A DNA stretch of 64,000 bases. Source: Pseudomonas sp. 31-12. Its GTDB lineage: Bacteria > Pseudomonadota > Gammaproteobacteria > Pseudomonadales > Pseudomonadaceae. The stretch is taken from NCBI RefSeq assembly GCF_003151075.1, contig NZ_CP029482.1, positions 2,604,001-2,668,000 of the forward strand. The letters run 5' to 3'. The translations under genes were made by a program, and so were the position numbers. The first letter of the stretch is position 1; each line of letters begins with the position of its first letter. Below the pieces are notes generated by a model, which saw only the letters and a list, made by a program, of their open reading frames with translations, searched no databases and was not told the origin of the DNA. Positions 1 to 7,028 of the stretch are shown here, one piece after another.

Positions 1-89
1 CGGGGGTATTGACCATCCTGCCGGGCATGCTGGTGATCTGGTTTGTTCGCAACCACGTGGCCAAGGGCTTTGCCCTGGGCCGGGTCTGA
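1..89 (+). CDS. ABC transporter permease, C-terminal end (partial)
   Basis: Only the last 28 or so codons are present, ending with a TGA. They encode a hydrophobic helix followed by a basic tail ending in ALGRV, the usual end of MalG/GlpQ-type carbohydrate permeases, where the final segment follows the last membrane helix. The next genes are a DUF2160 membrane protein and a large solute-binding protein, the arrangement known for glycerol ABC importers (Rhizobium glpSTPQUV), so this is probably the second permease of that system. The rest of the gene lies outside the window. Family assignment rests mainly on context. Confidence 0.75.
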   Translation, partial: GVLTILPGMLVIWFVRNHVAKGFALGRV

Positions 90-96
90 GGAGCTG

Positions 97-372
97 ATGA
101 TGGAATGGATGAGCTGGACTGTCCCCACGGCGGCGTTCTTCATCGCCATTGGCCTGATCCTGGCGGGCATGACGACCTGGGAATTACGTTCGCCGAGTGT
201 CCCTCGGCGTGGTTTCTTGCCGATTGCCACCACCCGTGGCGATCGGCTGTTTATCGGTCTTCTCGGCAGCGCCTACCTGCATTTGCTGGTAATCGGCGTC
301 ACCGACTGGAGCATCTGGGTTGCGTTCGCGTTGTCCCTGGTGTGGCTGTTGGCTGTGATGCGTTGGGGCTAG
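97..372 (+). CDS. DUF2160 small integral membrane protein of a glycerol-type ABC transporter
   Basis: A 91-residue protein with three predicted membrane helices: residues about 8-25 (TAAFFIAIGLILAG), about 50-66 (LFIGLLGSAYLHLLVIG) and about 70-87 (IWVAFALSLVWLLAV). It starts 7 bases after the permease stop, at two adjacent ATGs. It has the size and position of DUF2160 proteins (GlpU in rhizobial glycerol uptake operons), whose role in transport is not established. It lies between permease and binding protein and is presumably co-transcribed with them. Confidence 0.8.
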   Translation: MMEWMSWTVPTAAFFIAIGLILAGMTTWELRSPSVPRRGFLPIATTRGDRLFIGLLGSAYLHLLVIGVTDWSIWVAFALSLVWLLAVMRWG

Positions 373-420
373 TCGAAATCGATCGGCAATGTTGCTCCGA
401 AAATCAAACAGGAGGTCTCT

Positions 421-2163
421 ATGTTCGACAAAAACAATAAGCTGCGACATAGCATTTCATTGGCAGCCATGCTGGCACTCAGCGGTCTGAGCGCTTCGGC
501 CTGGGCCGATGCCTACGAAGACGCCGCGAAGAAATGGATCGGCAGCGAATTCAAACCGTCCACCCTCACGCCCGAGCAGCAGCTCGAAGAGCTGAAGTGG
601 TTCATCAAGGCCGCGGAGCCTTTTCGCGGGATGAGCATCAAGGTGGTTTCGGAAACCATCGCGACCCACGAATATGAATCCAAAACCCTGGCCAAGGCCT
701 TCACCGAAATCACCGGGATCAAGCTGACCCACGACTTGCTGCAGGAAGGCGACGTGGTGGAAAAGCTGCAAACCCAGATGCAGTCGGACAAAAACATCTA
801 TGACGGTTGGGTCAACGACTCGGACCTGATCGGTACGCACTTTCGCTACGGCAAGACCGAATCGATCACCGACCTGATGGCCAACGAAGGCAAGAACTTC
901 ACTTCGCCGACCCTGGACCTCAAGGACTTTATCGGCATTTCGTTCACCACTGCACCGGACGGCAAGATCTATCAATTGCCTGACCAACAGTTCGCCAACC
1001 TGTACTGGTTCCGCGCCGACTGGTTCGAACGGCCGGAGCTCAAAGCCAAGTTCAAGGAAAAGTACGGCTACGAATTGGGTGTGCCGGTGAACTGGTCGGC
1101 CTATGAAGACATCGCCAAGTTCTTCAGCGAAGACGTCAAGGAGATCGACGGCAAACGTGTCTACGGGCACATGGACTACGGCAAGAAAGACCCGTCTCTC
1201 GGCTGGCGCTTCACCGATGCCTGGTTCTCCATGGCCGGTGCCGGCGACAAAGGCATTCCCAATGGCTTGCCGGTGGACGAGTGGGGCATCCGCGTCGAGG
1301 ATTGCCACCCGGTCGGTTCCAGCGTGACCCGTGGCGGCGACACCAACGGCCCGGCGGCGGTCTATGCGACGCAGAAATACGTCGACTGGCTCAAGGCCTA
1401 CGCACCACCGGAAGCGGCAGGCATGACCTTCTCCGAATCCGGCCCGGTGCCGTCCCAAGGCAACATCGCCCAACAGATCTTCTGGTACACCGCGTTCACC
1501 GCCGACATGACCAAACCGGGCCTGCCGGTAATGAACGCCGACGGCACGCCGAAATGGCGGATGGCGCCATCTCCACGCGGACCGTATTGGGAGGAGGGCA
1601 TGAAGCTGGGGTATCAGGATGTGGGTTCCTGGACGTTCATGAAATCCACGCCTGAGAAGCAGAAACTGGCGGCCTGGCTCTATGCGCAATTCGTGACCTC
1701 GAAAACTGTGTCGCTGAAGAAAACCATCGTCGGCCTGACGCCGATTCGTGAGTCGGACATCAACTCGCAAGCCATGACCGACCTGGCACCGAAACTCGGC
1801 GGCCTGGTCGAGTTCTATCGCAGTCCGGCCCGCGTGCAATGGACCCCGACCGGGACCAACGTGCCGGACTATCCACGCTTGGCACAACTGTGGTGGAGCC
1901 ACATCGCGGAAGCGGCCAGTGGCGAGAAGACTCCGCAACAGGCGCTGGATGGCCTGGCCAAGGATCAGGACGCGATCATGGCGCGTCTGGAACGCTCGAA
2001 GGCGCAAGCCACCTGCGCACCGAAAATGAACCCGGAGCGCGATGCTCAATACTGGTTCGATCAGCCGGGTGCTCCGAAGCCGAAACTGGCGAACGAGAAG
2101 CCTAAAGGTGAAACCGTGAGCTATGCCGAACTGCTGAAATCGTGGGAGGCGGCGCGCAAGTAA
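421..2163 (+). CDS. Periplasmic solute-binding protein of a glycerol/carbohydrate ABC transporter
   Basis: A 580-residue protein with a Sec signal peptide (basic start, hydrophobic core SLAAMLALSGLSAS, cleavage near AWA-DAY around residue 30). It is large for a family 1 binding protein; the extra C-terminal part contains two cysteines that could pair. It should capture the substrate in the periplasm and deliver it to the permease encoded just upstream. A strong ribosome-binding site (AGGAGG) precedes the ATG. Order and size match GlpV of glycerol transporters, but substrate cannot be read from the sequence; sugar alcohols or other polyols remain possible. A hairpin terminator follows the stop. 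Confidence 0.85.
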   Translation: MFDKNNKLRHSISLAAMLALSGLSASAWADAYEDAAKKWIGSEFKPSTLTPEQQLEELKWFIKAAEPFRGMSIKVVSETIATHEYESKTLAKAFTEITGIKLTHDLLQEGDVVEKLQTQMQSDKNIYDGWVNDSDLIGTHFRYGKTESITDLMANEGKNFTSPTLDLKDFIGISFTTAPDGKIYQLPDQQFANLYWFRADWFERPELKAKFKEKYGYELGVPVNWSAYEDIAKFFSEDVKEIDGKRVYGHMDYGKKDPSLGWRFTDAWFSMAGAGDKGIPNGLPVDEWGIRVEDCHPVGSSVTRGGDTNGPAAVYATQKYVDWLKAYAPPEAAGMTFSESGPVPSQGNIAQQIFWYTAFTADMTKPGLPVMNADGTPKWRMAPSPRGPYWEEGMKLGYQDVGSWTFMKSTPEKQKLAAWLYAQFVTSKTVSLKKTIVGLTPIRESDINSQAMTDLAPKLGGLVEFYRSPARVQWTPTGTNVPDYPRLAQLWWSHIAEAASGEKTPQQALDGLAKDQDAIMARLERSKAQATCAPKMNPERDAQYWFDQPGAPKPKLANEKPKGETVSYAELLKSWEAARK

Positions 2164-2181
2164 CAGACCATCTGCACTGTT

Positions 2182-2213
2182 GAACGGCACCTTCGGGTGC
2201 CGTTCTTGTTTAA
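2182..2213. terminator. Bidirectional intrinsic terminator
   Basis: A 10-bp GC-rich stem with a TTCG loop (GAACGGCACC-TTCG-GGTGCCGTTC) followed by TTGTTT. It sits between the convergent ends of the ABC transporter and the YcaO operon and can serve both. The same stem core recurs at 6468 and 9608. Confidence 0.85.
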
Positions 2214-3076
2214 CGCTCACTTTCACGTTTCAGCGACTGGCGCACGGCTTTCAGAATCGGGAGGTCGAAGGCATTGTGTCCGGCGAAGAGTAGCCGGCAC
2301 CGCAGCGGCTGGCGCTGCCGAAGCCACCGCACGCTGGACATGCCGAAGGTGTCTCTGATGCCTTGGATCACTTCAGTATGGGCATCAAGCGAAGGCGCTT
2401 CGTCCGTGCATGTGAAGAAGTACTGGTTTACGTGGTAATGCAATTCCAGGCGGATAGCGCGCACGGCTTCGTCGTCCACGAATTCTTCGAGTGCGCTCGG
2501 CTGCATCGATTGTCCGCTCAATTGCAAAGTCGCCCTTAACCAGTGGAGGGCCGCCTGACGCTGCTGGATTGCGCAGCCATTGTCCAGGAGTTGGTAGATC
2601 GCACCGGCACTGACGGCGCATGCCCCATGTGCCATGGCCGACAGGCCGTCATTCAAGGTTTGATCGTAGGCATTTACGTTGGCTGCAAACGGTACGAATA
2701 CTGAGACCAGTGTGGTTTTCAGAACGGCCTCTGGATAGCGTTGCTGGTATTGAATGGCCAGCCAGCTGCCCCATGAGACGCCGAGCATGCTGATTTTTTC
2801 GAACCCCAGATGCTGCCGCAGGGCGTCGATGTCTTCGACGCAAAGCCCGGTGTCGTTGTGTTGGCGTTCGCCGTGGGGAACGGAGCGGCCGCAGCCGCGC
2901 TGGTCGAACAGGATAATGTCGAAACAGCGTTCATCGAAGAACTCGAGATGACGGCTGTCGCTGCAACCCCCCGGTCCGCCATGCAGGAAAAATATCGGTT
3001 CGCCACCGGGTGTGCCGTGCCGCTCCCAATAGAGTTGGTGACCGTCGCCGGTCGAGTAGTAGCCACTGTTCACCAT
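2210..3076 (-). CDS. Proline iminopeptidase-like alpha/beta hydrolase, last gene of the YcaO operon
   Basis: A 288-residue alpha/beta-hydrolase of the prolyl aminopeptidase (S33) type. Visible are the oxyanion motif HGGPGG (32-37), DQRGCGRS (58-65), the nucleophile elbow GVSWGS with Ser101, a probable catalytic Asp242 in QGIRD and His267 in AGHNAF. The family is usually about 310-320 residues, so the cap region is short. It has no signal peptide, so it is cytoplasmic. Its ATG shares a base with the stop of the methyltransferase gene (TAATG), so translation is coupled. In the context of a peptide and a YcaO enzyme it may trim the N-terminus of a modified peptide or act as a non-hydrolytic alpha/beta protein (as BotH does in bottromycin biosynthesis). 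The function is inference. Confidence 0.8.
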   Translation of the reverse strand: MVNSGYYSTGDGHQLYWERHGTPGGEPIFFLHGGPGGCSDSRHLEFFDERCFDIILFDQRGCGRSVPHGERQHNDTGLCVEDIDALRQHLGFEKISMLGVSWGSWLAIQYQQRYPEAVLKTTLVSVFVPFAANVNAYDQTLNDGLSAMAHGACAVSAGAIYQLLDNGCAIQQRQAALHWLRATLQLSGQSMQPSALEEFVDDEAVRAIRLELHYHVNQYFFTCTDEAPSLDAHTEVIQGIRDTFGMSSVRWLRQRQPLRCRLLFAGHNAFDLPILKAVRQSLKRESER

Positions 3077-4020
3077 TAGGCGGGTGTCCTCAGCCTGTAG
3101 AATTGAAACAGTTCTGTGTGGCCGGGCCGGGCCGCTACGCTGGATATCAGTTCAAGCTTCAGCGCCTGCGCCATATAGGGCACGGCGATCAGTACCGGCG
3201 TATGGCCGAAAAGGAAAATCGTGCCACCCGGTTTAACGCCGGCTGCCATATCGAGGAGCGCTCGCTGCGCGTCCTTGCGCGTCATCACTTCGGCATTGAG
3301 GAAACGAATGATCAGCACATCGCATTGAATACCTGTTGTCGCGATGTGGTGGGCATCGGCCAGGTAGAACCGGGCGGCTGAAGTGCCATGATGCTTTTTG
3401 GCATAGTCAATCATCGACGCTGAGCGATCAGACCCCAGGCATTGGCGATCCGGGAGTTCGCCAGCGAGGTGCGCGATGAACTCGCCCGTCGAACACGCCG
3501 GGTCATGGATCACCGCGCCGGGTGATGACAGGTTTTTGAGCAGGCTTGTGCAATGCTGGCGAAAATGCCCTTCGTCAGCATCCAGCTGTGTGGCGAGCGA
3601 TTCATTGCATTGCCAATACTCGGGCGGGCAGACGCACTCTCGGCCGCTGTCATCCATGGCAGGAAACGGAAAACTCACTTCGCTGCCCGACTGCGTCAAT
3701 GCGTTATGGAACGCGGTTTCTTTCTCCTGCGCAGATACTGCACGGAAATAGATCACGGTGCCTTGATTGCCCCAATGCCATTGCACCAGCGGTCCGAGCA
3801 GCATCCAGGGTTGGAGCACGCTGCTGATGTGCCAGCCGACCGTCTCGCAGTATTGCAGGACTTTGCGGCCGACCCATTCGTTGCCGCCGACACGCAATAC
3901 AAACACATGATGCAGGCCTGAGCCGAAGGGTTCGATGAAACGATCGAGCTCGCCCGGCGATGCCTCGCGCCGGGGGAATGATTGAGCGAGGTGGTGTTCT
4001 CGACAAAGGGCAGGGGTCAT
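3076..4020 (-). CDS. Class I SAM-dependent methyltransferase with unassigned N-terminal half
   Basis: 314 residues. The C-terminal half is a Rossmann methyltransferase: SAM motif HDPACSTGEF (172-181), acidic second motif GSDRSASMIDYAKK (196-209), ADAHHI (221-226) and the late motif VKPGGTIFLFG (262-272). The first 160 residues match no family I recognise; they are rich in Trp and His, with several Cys. The start codon overlaps the YcaO stop in ATGA, so the two proteins are probably made in a fixed ratio. Likely to methylate a carboxylate, hydroxyl or amine of the product of the YcaO enzyme; the N-terminal part could bind the peptide. Target unknown. Confidence 0.8.
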   Translation of the reverse strand: MTPALCREHHLAQSFPRREASPGELDRFIEPFGSGLHHVFVLRVGGNEWVGRKVLQYCETVGWHISSVLQPWMLLGPLVQWHWGNQGTVIYFRAVSAQEKETAFHNALTQSGSEVSFPFPAMDDSGRECVCPPEYWQCNESLATQLDADEGHFRQHCTSLLKNLSSPGAVIHDPACSTGEFIAHLAGELPDRQCLGSDRSASMIDYAKKHHGTSAARFYLADAHHIATTGIQCDVLIIRFLNAEVMTRKDAQRALLDMAAGVKPGGTIFLFGHTPVLIAVPYMAQALKLELISSVAARPGHTELFQFYRLRTPA

Positions 4021-5252
4021 GCTGCTACTCCCTGATTCCTTTGCAGGCGCCGCCCTCGTGCCTGCGGTATCACCACATTGCCACTGGACACCACAAAAAA
4101 ACGCTCCAGCCCCGGAATGACGACGTTGACCAGCGTGGTCCCCAACGAGGTTTGATGGAGTTGGGTGACCCCCAGCGCGCGTCCATGCTGGTGGAGATCT
4201 TCTGCCAGCAAGTTGATTTGCTCGGCCAACGGGCGTTCATTGATTGTTTCGGGTAAGTCGACCGTGACTTGCTCGCACAAGGTAAGCAGTGGATACAGGT
4301 CGAATTGCAGGCAGCGGAGCAGGCGAGGAAATTTGCTCAAGTGCCGTTGCGCGTTACTCAGGTAGTGTTGCAGTCCTGGCTCCGAGGCCCCGTGATGGAG
4401 TTGGACGAGTTCGGTCAGCGCCCGCCAGGCGCCATGTCGGGCGCTGATCGAACTACCGCTGCCAAACACGCGAGGATGGGAGGCGGGTTCGGTTGAGAAC
4501 GCCAGAAAGGTGTGTGGCAGGAATTCAGTGCTGATGTCGATCAGGATGATTTCCGCTCCGATCTCCGCTTCGGCATCCGACCACAGTTGGCCCAATTGTT
4601 CGTGATCTGCCACGCGACCGACCCGGCGCAGCACAGGCCGGTTCTCGTAGTAAAAATGCTCCAGCAGAAACAACGAAACCGCATCGCGCTCGATGCATTC
4701 ATTTGCCGCATGCAAGACCGCTTCGTCGTAGCTCGCGCCAATGGCCGTTCCACTGTTAGAGGCATAGCGCCGTAATACGCCGTAGTTCGTAGAGTCTTGT
4801 TCCAGTGGCTGGCGTGAATAGTCGGGAGTGCATAATGCAACGGGGTAAGAGAATAAAGTTTTTTTGAATATGTCCGTGTAAGTTCTGCAGGCTGTCAAAG
4901 CATCGGGTTGGTCGGTGAGAGTAGAAAGAACCGTGTCATCGAAAAATAGTGGAGAGTCAGAAAAGTAATGCGGGGCAATACAGTGAATATCGCAGGCGCT
5001 GAAATGATCACTTAGATGGTGTTCCAGTGTTTCGTAAAGTGCACCCACCTGGGCGTGATGGAGGTAACCTTTTCCCGCTCCCCTGGCGATGCCCTGTTGA
5101 TTGCCAGCACTCGCCGAGACATGCACCGCGACAATTTTTTGCCCGAGTATGCGGGGTTCTGCGCGAAGCCCCAGGTTTTCCAGTTCGGCGTGAATCCTCT
5201 TTTCAGCCTGCGCAAGGGTGAGTTCTCGTTCTACACGTGTAAAGTTATCCAT
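4017..5252 (-). CDS. YcaO-domain enzyme (ATP-dependent peptide backbone modification)
   Basis: 411 residues from the ATG chosen because GGGAGGG lies 6 bases upstream; a longer frame would run into the small peptide gene. YcaO landmarks: GAGKG (58-62), ETLE (74-77), SNSGTAIGAS then EAVLHAANECIERDA (165-191), and ARHGAWRALTELVQ (271-284), which together carry the glutamates expected to bind Mg-ATP. YcaO enzymes activate peptide amides with ATP to form azolines, thioamides or amidines. The C-terminus ends in a basic tail and lacks the PxPxP ending of azoline cyclodehydratases. No E1-like/ocin-ThiF or TfuA partner is encoded nearby, so this is a stand-alone YcaO. The chemistry cannot be deduced from sequence alone. 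Confidence 0.9.
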   Translation of the reverse strand: MDNFTRVERELTLAQAEKRIHAELENLGLRAEPRILGQKIVAVHVSASAGNQQGIARGAGKGYLHHAQVGALYETLEHHLSDHFSACDIHCIAPHYFSDSPLFFDDTVLSTLTDQPDALTACRTYTDIFKKTLFSYPVALCTPDYSRQPLEQDSTNYGVLRRYASNSGTAIGASYDEAVLHAANECIERDAVSLFLLEHFYYENRPVLRRVGRVADHEQLGQLWSDAEAEIGAEIILIDISTEFLPHTFLAFSTEPASHPRVFGSGSSISARHGAWRALTELVQLHHGASEPGLQHYLSNAQRHLSKFPRLLRCLQFDLYPLLTLCEQVTVDLPETINERPLAEQINLLAEDLHQHGRALGVTQLHQTSLGTTLVNVVIPGLERFFVVSSGNVVIPQARGRRLQRNQGVAA

Positions 5253-5298
5253 CGTTCCCTCCCTTGAAAAAAACGGGGGGCATTTGCCCCCCGCTTTC

Positions 5299-5427
5299 TT
5301 AAACGGCTTCCAGTTCTGCTTGTTCATCCTCGGTCAGTTGCAGTTGTTCAATTTGCTCTGCTGTGGGGGTGTCCTGTTGTTCCAGGTCGATAACTTTGTT
5401 TGCGTTCCAGCTGACAAGGTAACCCAT
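5299..5427 (-). CDS. Putative RiPP precursor peptide (42 aa)
   Basis: A 42-codon gene starting at ATG with GAGAG about 8 bases upstream, 46 bases before the YcaO gene on the same strand. The peptide begins MGYLVSWNANKVIDLEQQ, and its second half is strongly acidic with repeated Glu/Gln (LTEDEQAELEAV at the end). It has no Cys, no double-glycine cleavage site and only a few Ser/Thr. The short hydrophobic-aromatic start after Met-Gly followed by an acidic amphipathic tail resembles the bottromycin precursor, where the core is N-terminal and a C-terminal follower guides the enzymes. Alternatively the whole peptide is a leader for a core I cannot recognise. Role as precursor is inferred from position, size and coupling to YcaO. 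Confidence 0.7.
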   Translation of the reverse strand: MGYLVSWNANKVIDLEQQDTPTAEQIEQLQLTEDEQAELEAV

Positions 5428-5482
5428 AGGTAAACTCTCTTTTTTGTTGGATAGTGGAGTGCTTAATCAAGCACGGAGCAAC

Positions 5483-5509
5483 TGTATAAGTTGAAAGTTG
5501 GTCGGTCAA
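5483..5509 (-). promoter_or_regulatory. Candidate sigma70 promoter of the peptide-YcaO operon
   Basis: On the minus strand TTGACC (-35, 5504-5509) and TATACA (-10, 5483-5488) are separated by 15 bases, slightly short of optimal. The predicted start lies about 50 bases before the peptide ATG. Just downstream the leader holds a 6-bp hairpin (GTGCTT-AATC-AAGCAC on the plus strand, 5459-5474) that could be an operator or RNA element. Prediction from sequence only. Confidence 0.4.
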
Positions 5510-5990
5510 AAGTGACGGGGAGTTACGGTGTCGTTATTTCTGGTGTGAGGAAATACATACACATTAATCCGCGATTGACGACTTTGATTCGTAAACAGGG
5601 GCGGACGCCGAATAAACGCCGCATTTGCTGCAGCGAAGGGGGAAATGGGATGTGGGAAAATTCAGATAGTTGGGTAGCCAAATTGCAATGATGAGTCTGT
5701 TTTCGTTCCTTTACAGATATGCGCGGAGATTTTTCCTACCGCGTTTGAAGTCTCCTCAGACGGCGACGCGTGTTTACCCCTCGAATTCAACCGGCAGAAG
5801 TCTTTGCTTTCTGCACAAATGAAAACGCCCCGAACAAGTCGGGGCGTTTGCTTGAGACCACCTTCAGTGCTTTTTCACTCAGTCTTGAGAGGTGCCGTTT
5901 TTGTTTGTGCCAGTTCCAGCGCTTTAGCGAGCAGGTCCGTCACTGCGGGCAACGATCCAATGAACGAGCAATTAAAATGGTGCAGACAAT
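5510..5990. other. Intergenic region upstream of the YcaO operon
   Basis: About 480 bases, more AT-rich than the neighbours, with no convincing gene. It contains a hairpin terminator (5824-5848). The minus-strand frame ending at 5883 reads LPAVTDLLAKALELAQ before a stop and could be a gene remnant, but it has no start. Confidence 0.5.
5824..5848 (-). terminator. Intrinsic terminator
   Basis: A perfect 10-bp stem AACGCCCCGA / TCGGGGCGTT with a 5-base loop, followed on the minus strand by TTTTCATTTG. It lies 145 bases past the XRE gene stop and probably ends that transcript. Confidence 0.75.
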
Positions 5991-6299
5991 TCAAGTCAGT
6001 GCAGCCAGTTGCGCTACTGTCTCCGGAAAACGCTCAACCAGGCGGATCAGTGTCGTGGCTTGGGCATTGGGAATTGCCCGTCCCTGCTCCCAATTCTCGA
6101 GGGTTCGGGTGTTGGTGCGCAGATACATGGCGAACACGGAACGGGAGAGGTTGAGCTGTTGGCGGATGGCTACCACTTCCTCGGCAGTGATGGGCACCAG
6201 CTTTGGCAACTGAACCTTGTGTGTTCGCAATGTGATCTTGCCTAGGCGCTCATCCGCCAGGGCTTCGAGGCCATCCATCAGTTCGGGCGTCAGAGCCAT
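5991..6299 (-). CDS. XRE-family helix-turn-helix protein, antitoxin-like, without visible toxin
   Basis: 102 residues starting MALTPELMDGLEAL. The C-terminal half is a Cro/C1-type HTH: AEEVVAIRQQLNLSRSVFAMYLR then NTRTLENWEQGRAIPNAQA and a closing helix TLIRLVERFPETV. The N-terminal part (GKITLRTHKVQLP) is typical of antitoxins and repressors in HigA/NadS-like two-gene systems. The ATG is chosen with GGGA 9 bases upstream. The usual small toxin gene directly upstream is absent: the upstream 450 bases encode no RelE, HigB or MqsR-like protein. It may be a solitary regulator left after toxin loss. Confidence 0.8.
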   Translation of the reverse strand: MALTPELMDGLEALADERLGKITLRTHKVQLPKLVPITAEEVVAIRQQLNLSRSVFAMYLRTNTRTLENWEQGRAIPNAQATTLIRLVERFPETVAQLAALT

Positions 6300-6467
6300 C
6301 CTTTTCGTTCCCGATTTCAACGGTAGACCCCGGTCGTAAAAACACCTGTAGGAGAAGTCGACCAGTACGGTGAGCGCATTCGATAAAGGGGAGGAATACC
6401 TGGCAGTGGGGCTGGTCTGAAAACGGTGTGTCAATCGATGTCTGAAAACCGCTATACCAAACGCAAA

Positions 6468-6493
6468 AACGGCACCCGAAGGTGCCGTTTTTT
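6468..6493. terminator. Orphan intrinsic terminator
   Basis: AACGGCACC-CGAA-GGTGCCGTT followed by TTTT. No gene ends nearby on either strand, which suggests the gene it served has decayed. Confidence 0.6.
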
Positions 6494-6508
6494 GTGCCTA
6501 ATAGTCCG

Positions 6509-6607
6509 CCATCGCGAGCAGGCTCACTCCTACAGTATTGCGAGGTGCCAGCAGGCTTCGTGTACACCGCTAAAGCTGTGGGAGCCGGGCTTGCCCGCGA
6601 TAGCGGT
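6509..6607. repeat. Degenerate inverted REP pair
   Basis: Two copies of the Pseudomonas REP consensus in opposite orientation: ATCGCGAGCAGGCTCACTCC (6511-6530) and GTGGGAGCCGGGCTTGCCCG (6578-6597). Both carry mismatches relative to the well-conserved copies elsewhere in the window, so this is an old insertion. Confidence 0.75.
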
Positions 6608-6739
6608 GGGGCAGTCGATAAAGATGCTGGATGGGCCGGCCCTTTGGCGGGCAAGCCTGAGCGGGCTTGGTATTTCCGTGCACCACAGTTCGTATTTCAA
6701 TGCTGTATGTTTAAGCGTTTAGGTGTATGAGCAGAACCG

Positions 6740-7028
6740 TCCCACAATGTTTTCAGGTTGTCCGTCGGACGTCCGTTCTCTAGCCTGTGCACGTCGTTGC
6801 CAAATCAGCGATCGGGATTGGAACCCCGCGACTCCACTGAAAGCAAAAGCACCTTTCATGACGTATGCTTGCGCACCTTGATGGTGTGCACTCCGTTATG
6901 GCGGCTGTGCGCGGGAGACTTCGAGTCTGTCGGGTTTTCGGTGGCCCGGGTTCCAACCTGCGTACAGCTGCCACCCCTTCGATTGGAACCGAATGGGCCA
7001 GCTCCATAGCCACACACCGGAGTTACTT
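6740..7028 (+). promoter_or_regulatory. Long structured leader upstream of the DUF6124 gene
   Basis: No protein is encoded. TTGGAACCC (6818-6826) and TTGGAACC (6983-6990) are both complementary to GGGTTCCAA (6948-6956), so one central segment can pair with either flank. GGTGGC (6940-6945) can also pair with GCCACC (6970-6975). From memory, such leader blocks recur upstream of DUF6124/DUF3077 genes in Pseudomonas. This would suit RNA-level control, but transcript boundaries are unknown. Confidence 0.4.

Larger units (their letters stand above)
6300..6739. other. Gene-free stretch upstream of the XRE gene
   Basis: Contains the promoter side of the XRE gene, an orphan hairpin terminator (6468-6493) and a degenerate REP pair (6509-6607). 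No reading frame here has a ribosome-binding site or recognisable protein. Confidence 0.5.

Noticed and set aside
457..2226. 589-codon minus-strand frame opposite the solute-binding protein gene
   Set aside because: Shadow of a clear signal-peptide-bearing gene; Arg/His-rich composition and no ribosome-binding site.
2210..5427. Assignment of the YcaO operon to microcin B17-like azole or thioamide (TfuA) pathways
   Set aside because: No E1-like partner, flavin dehydrogenase or TfuA gene is present, the peptide has no Cys and few Ser/Thr, and the YcaO C-terminus lacks the PxPxP ending.
5883..5990. Minus-strand reading frame ending in LPAVTDLLAKALELAQTKTAPLKTE, shortly before a terminator
   Set aside because: It looks protein-like and is well placed before the 5824 hairpin, but has no start codon outside the XRE gene, and part of it coincides with a half copy of the GGTGCCGTT terminator sequence. 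Kept only as a possible remnant.
6810..6995. tRNA-like GGTTCCAA/GGAACC segments upstream of the DUF6124 gene
   Set aside because: No acceptor stem, anticodon arm or CCA-side pairing of correct spacing; the repeats are better explained as leader RNA stems.
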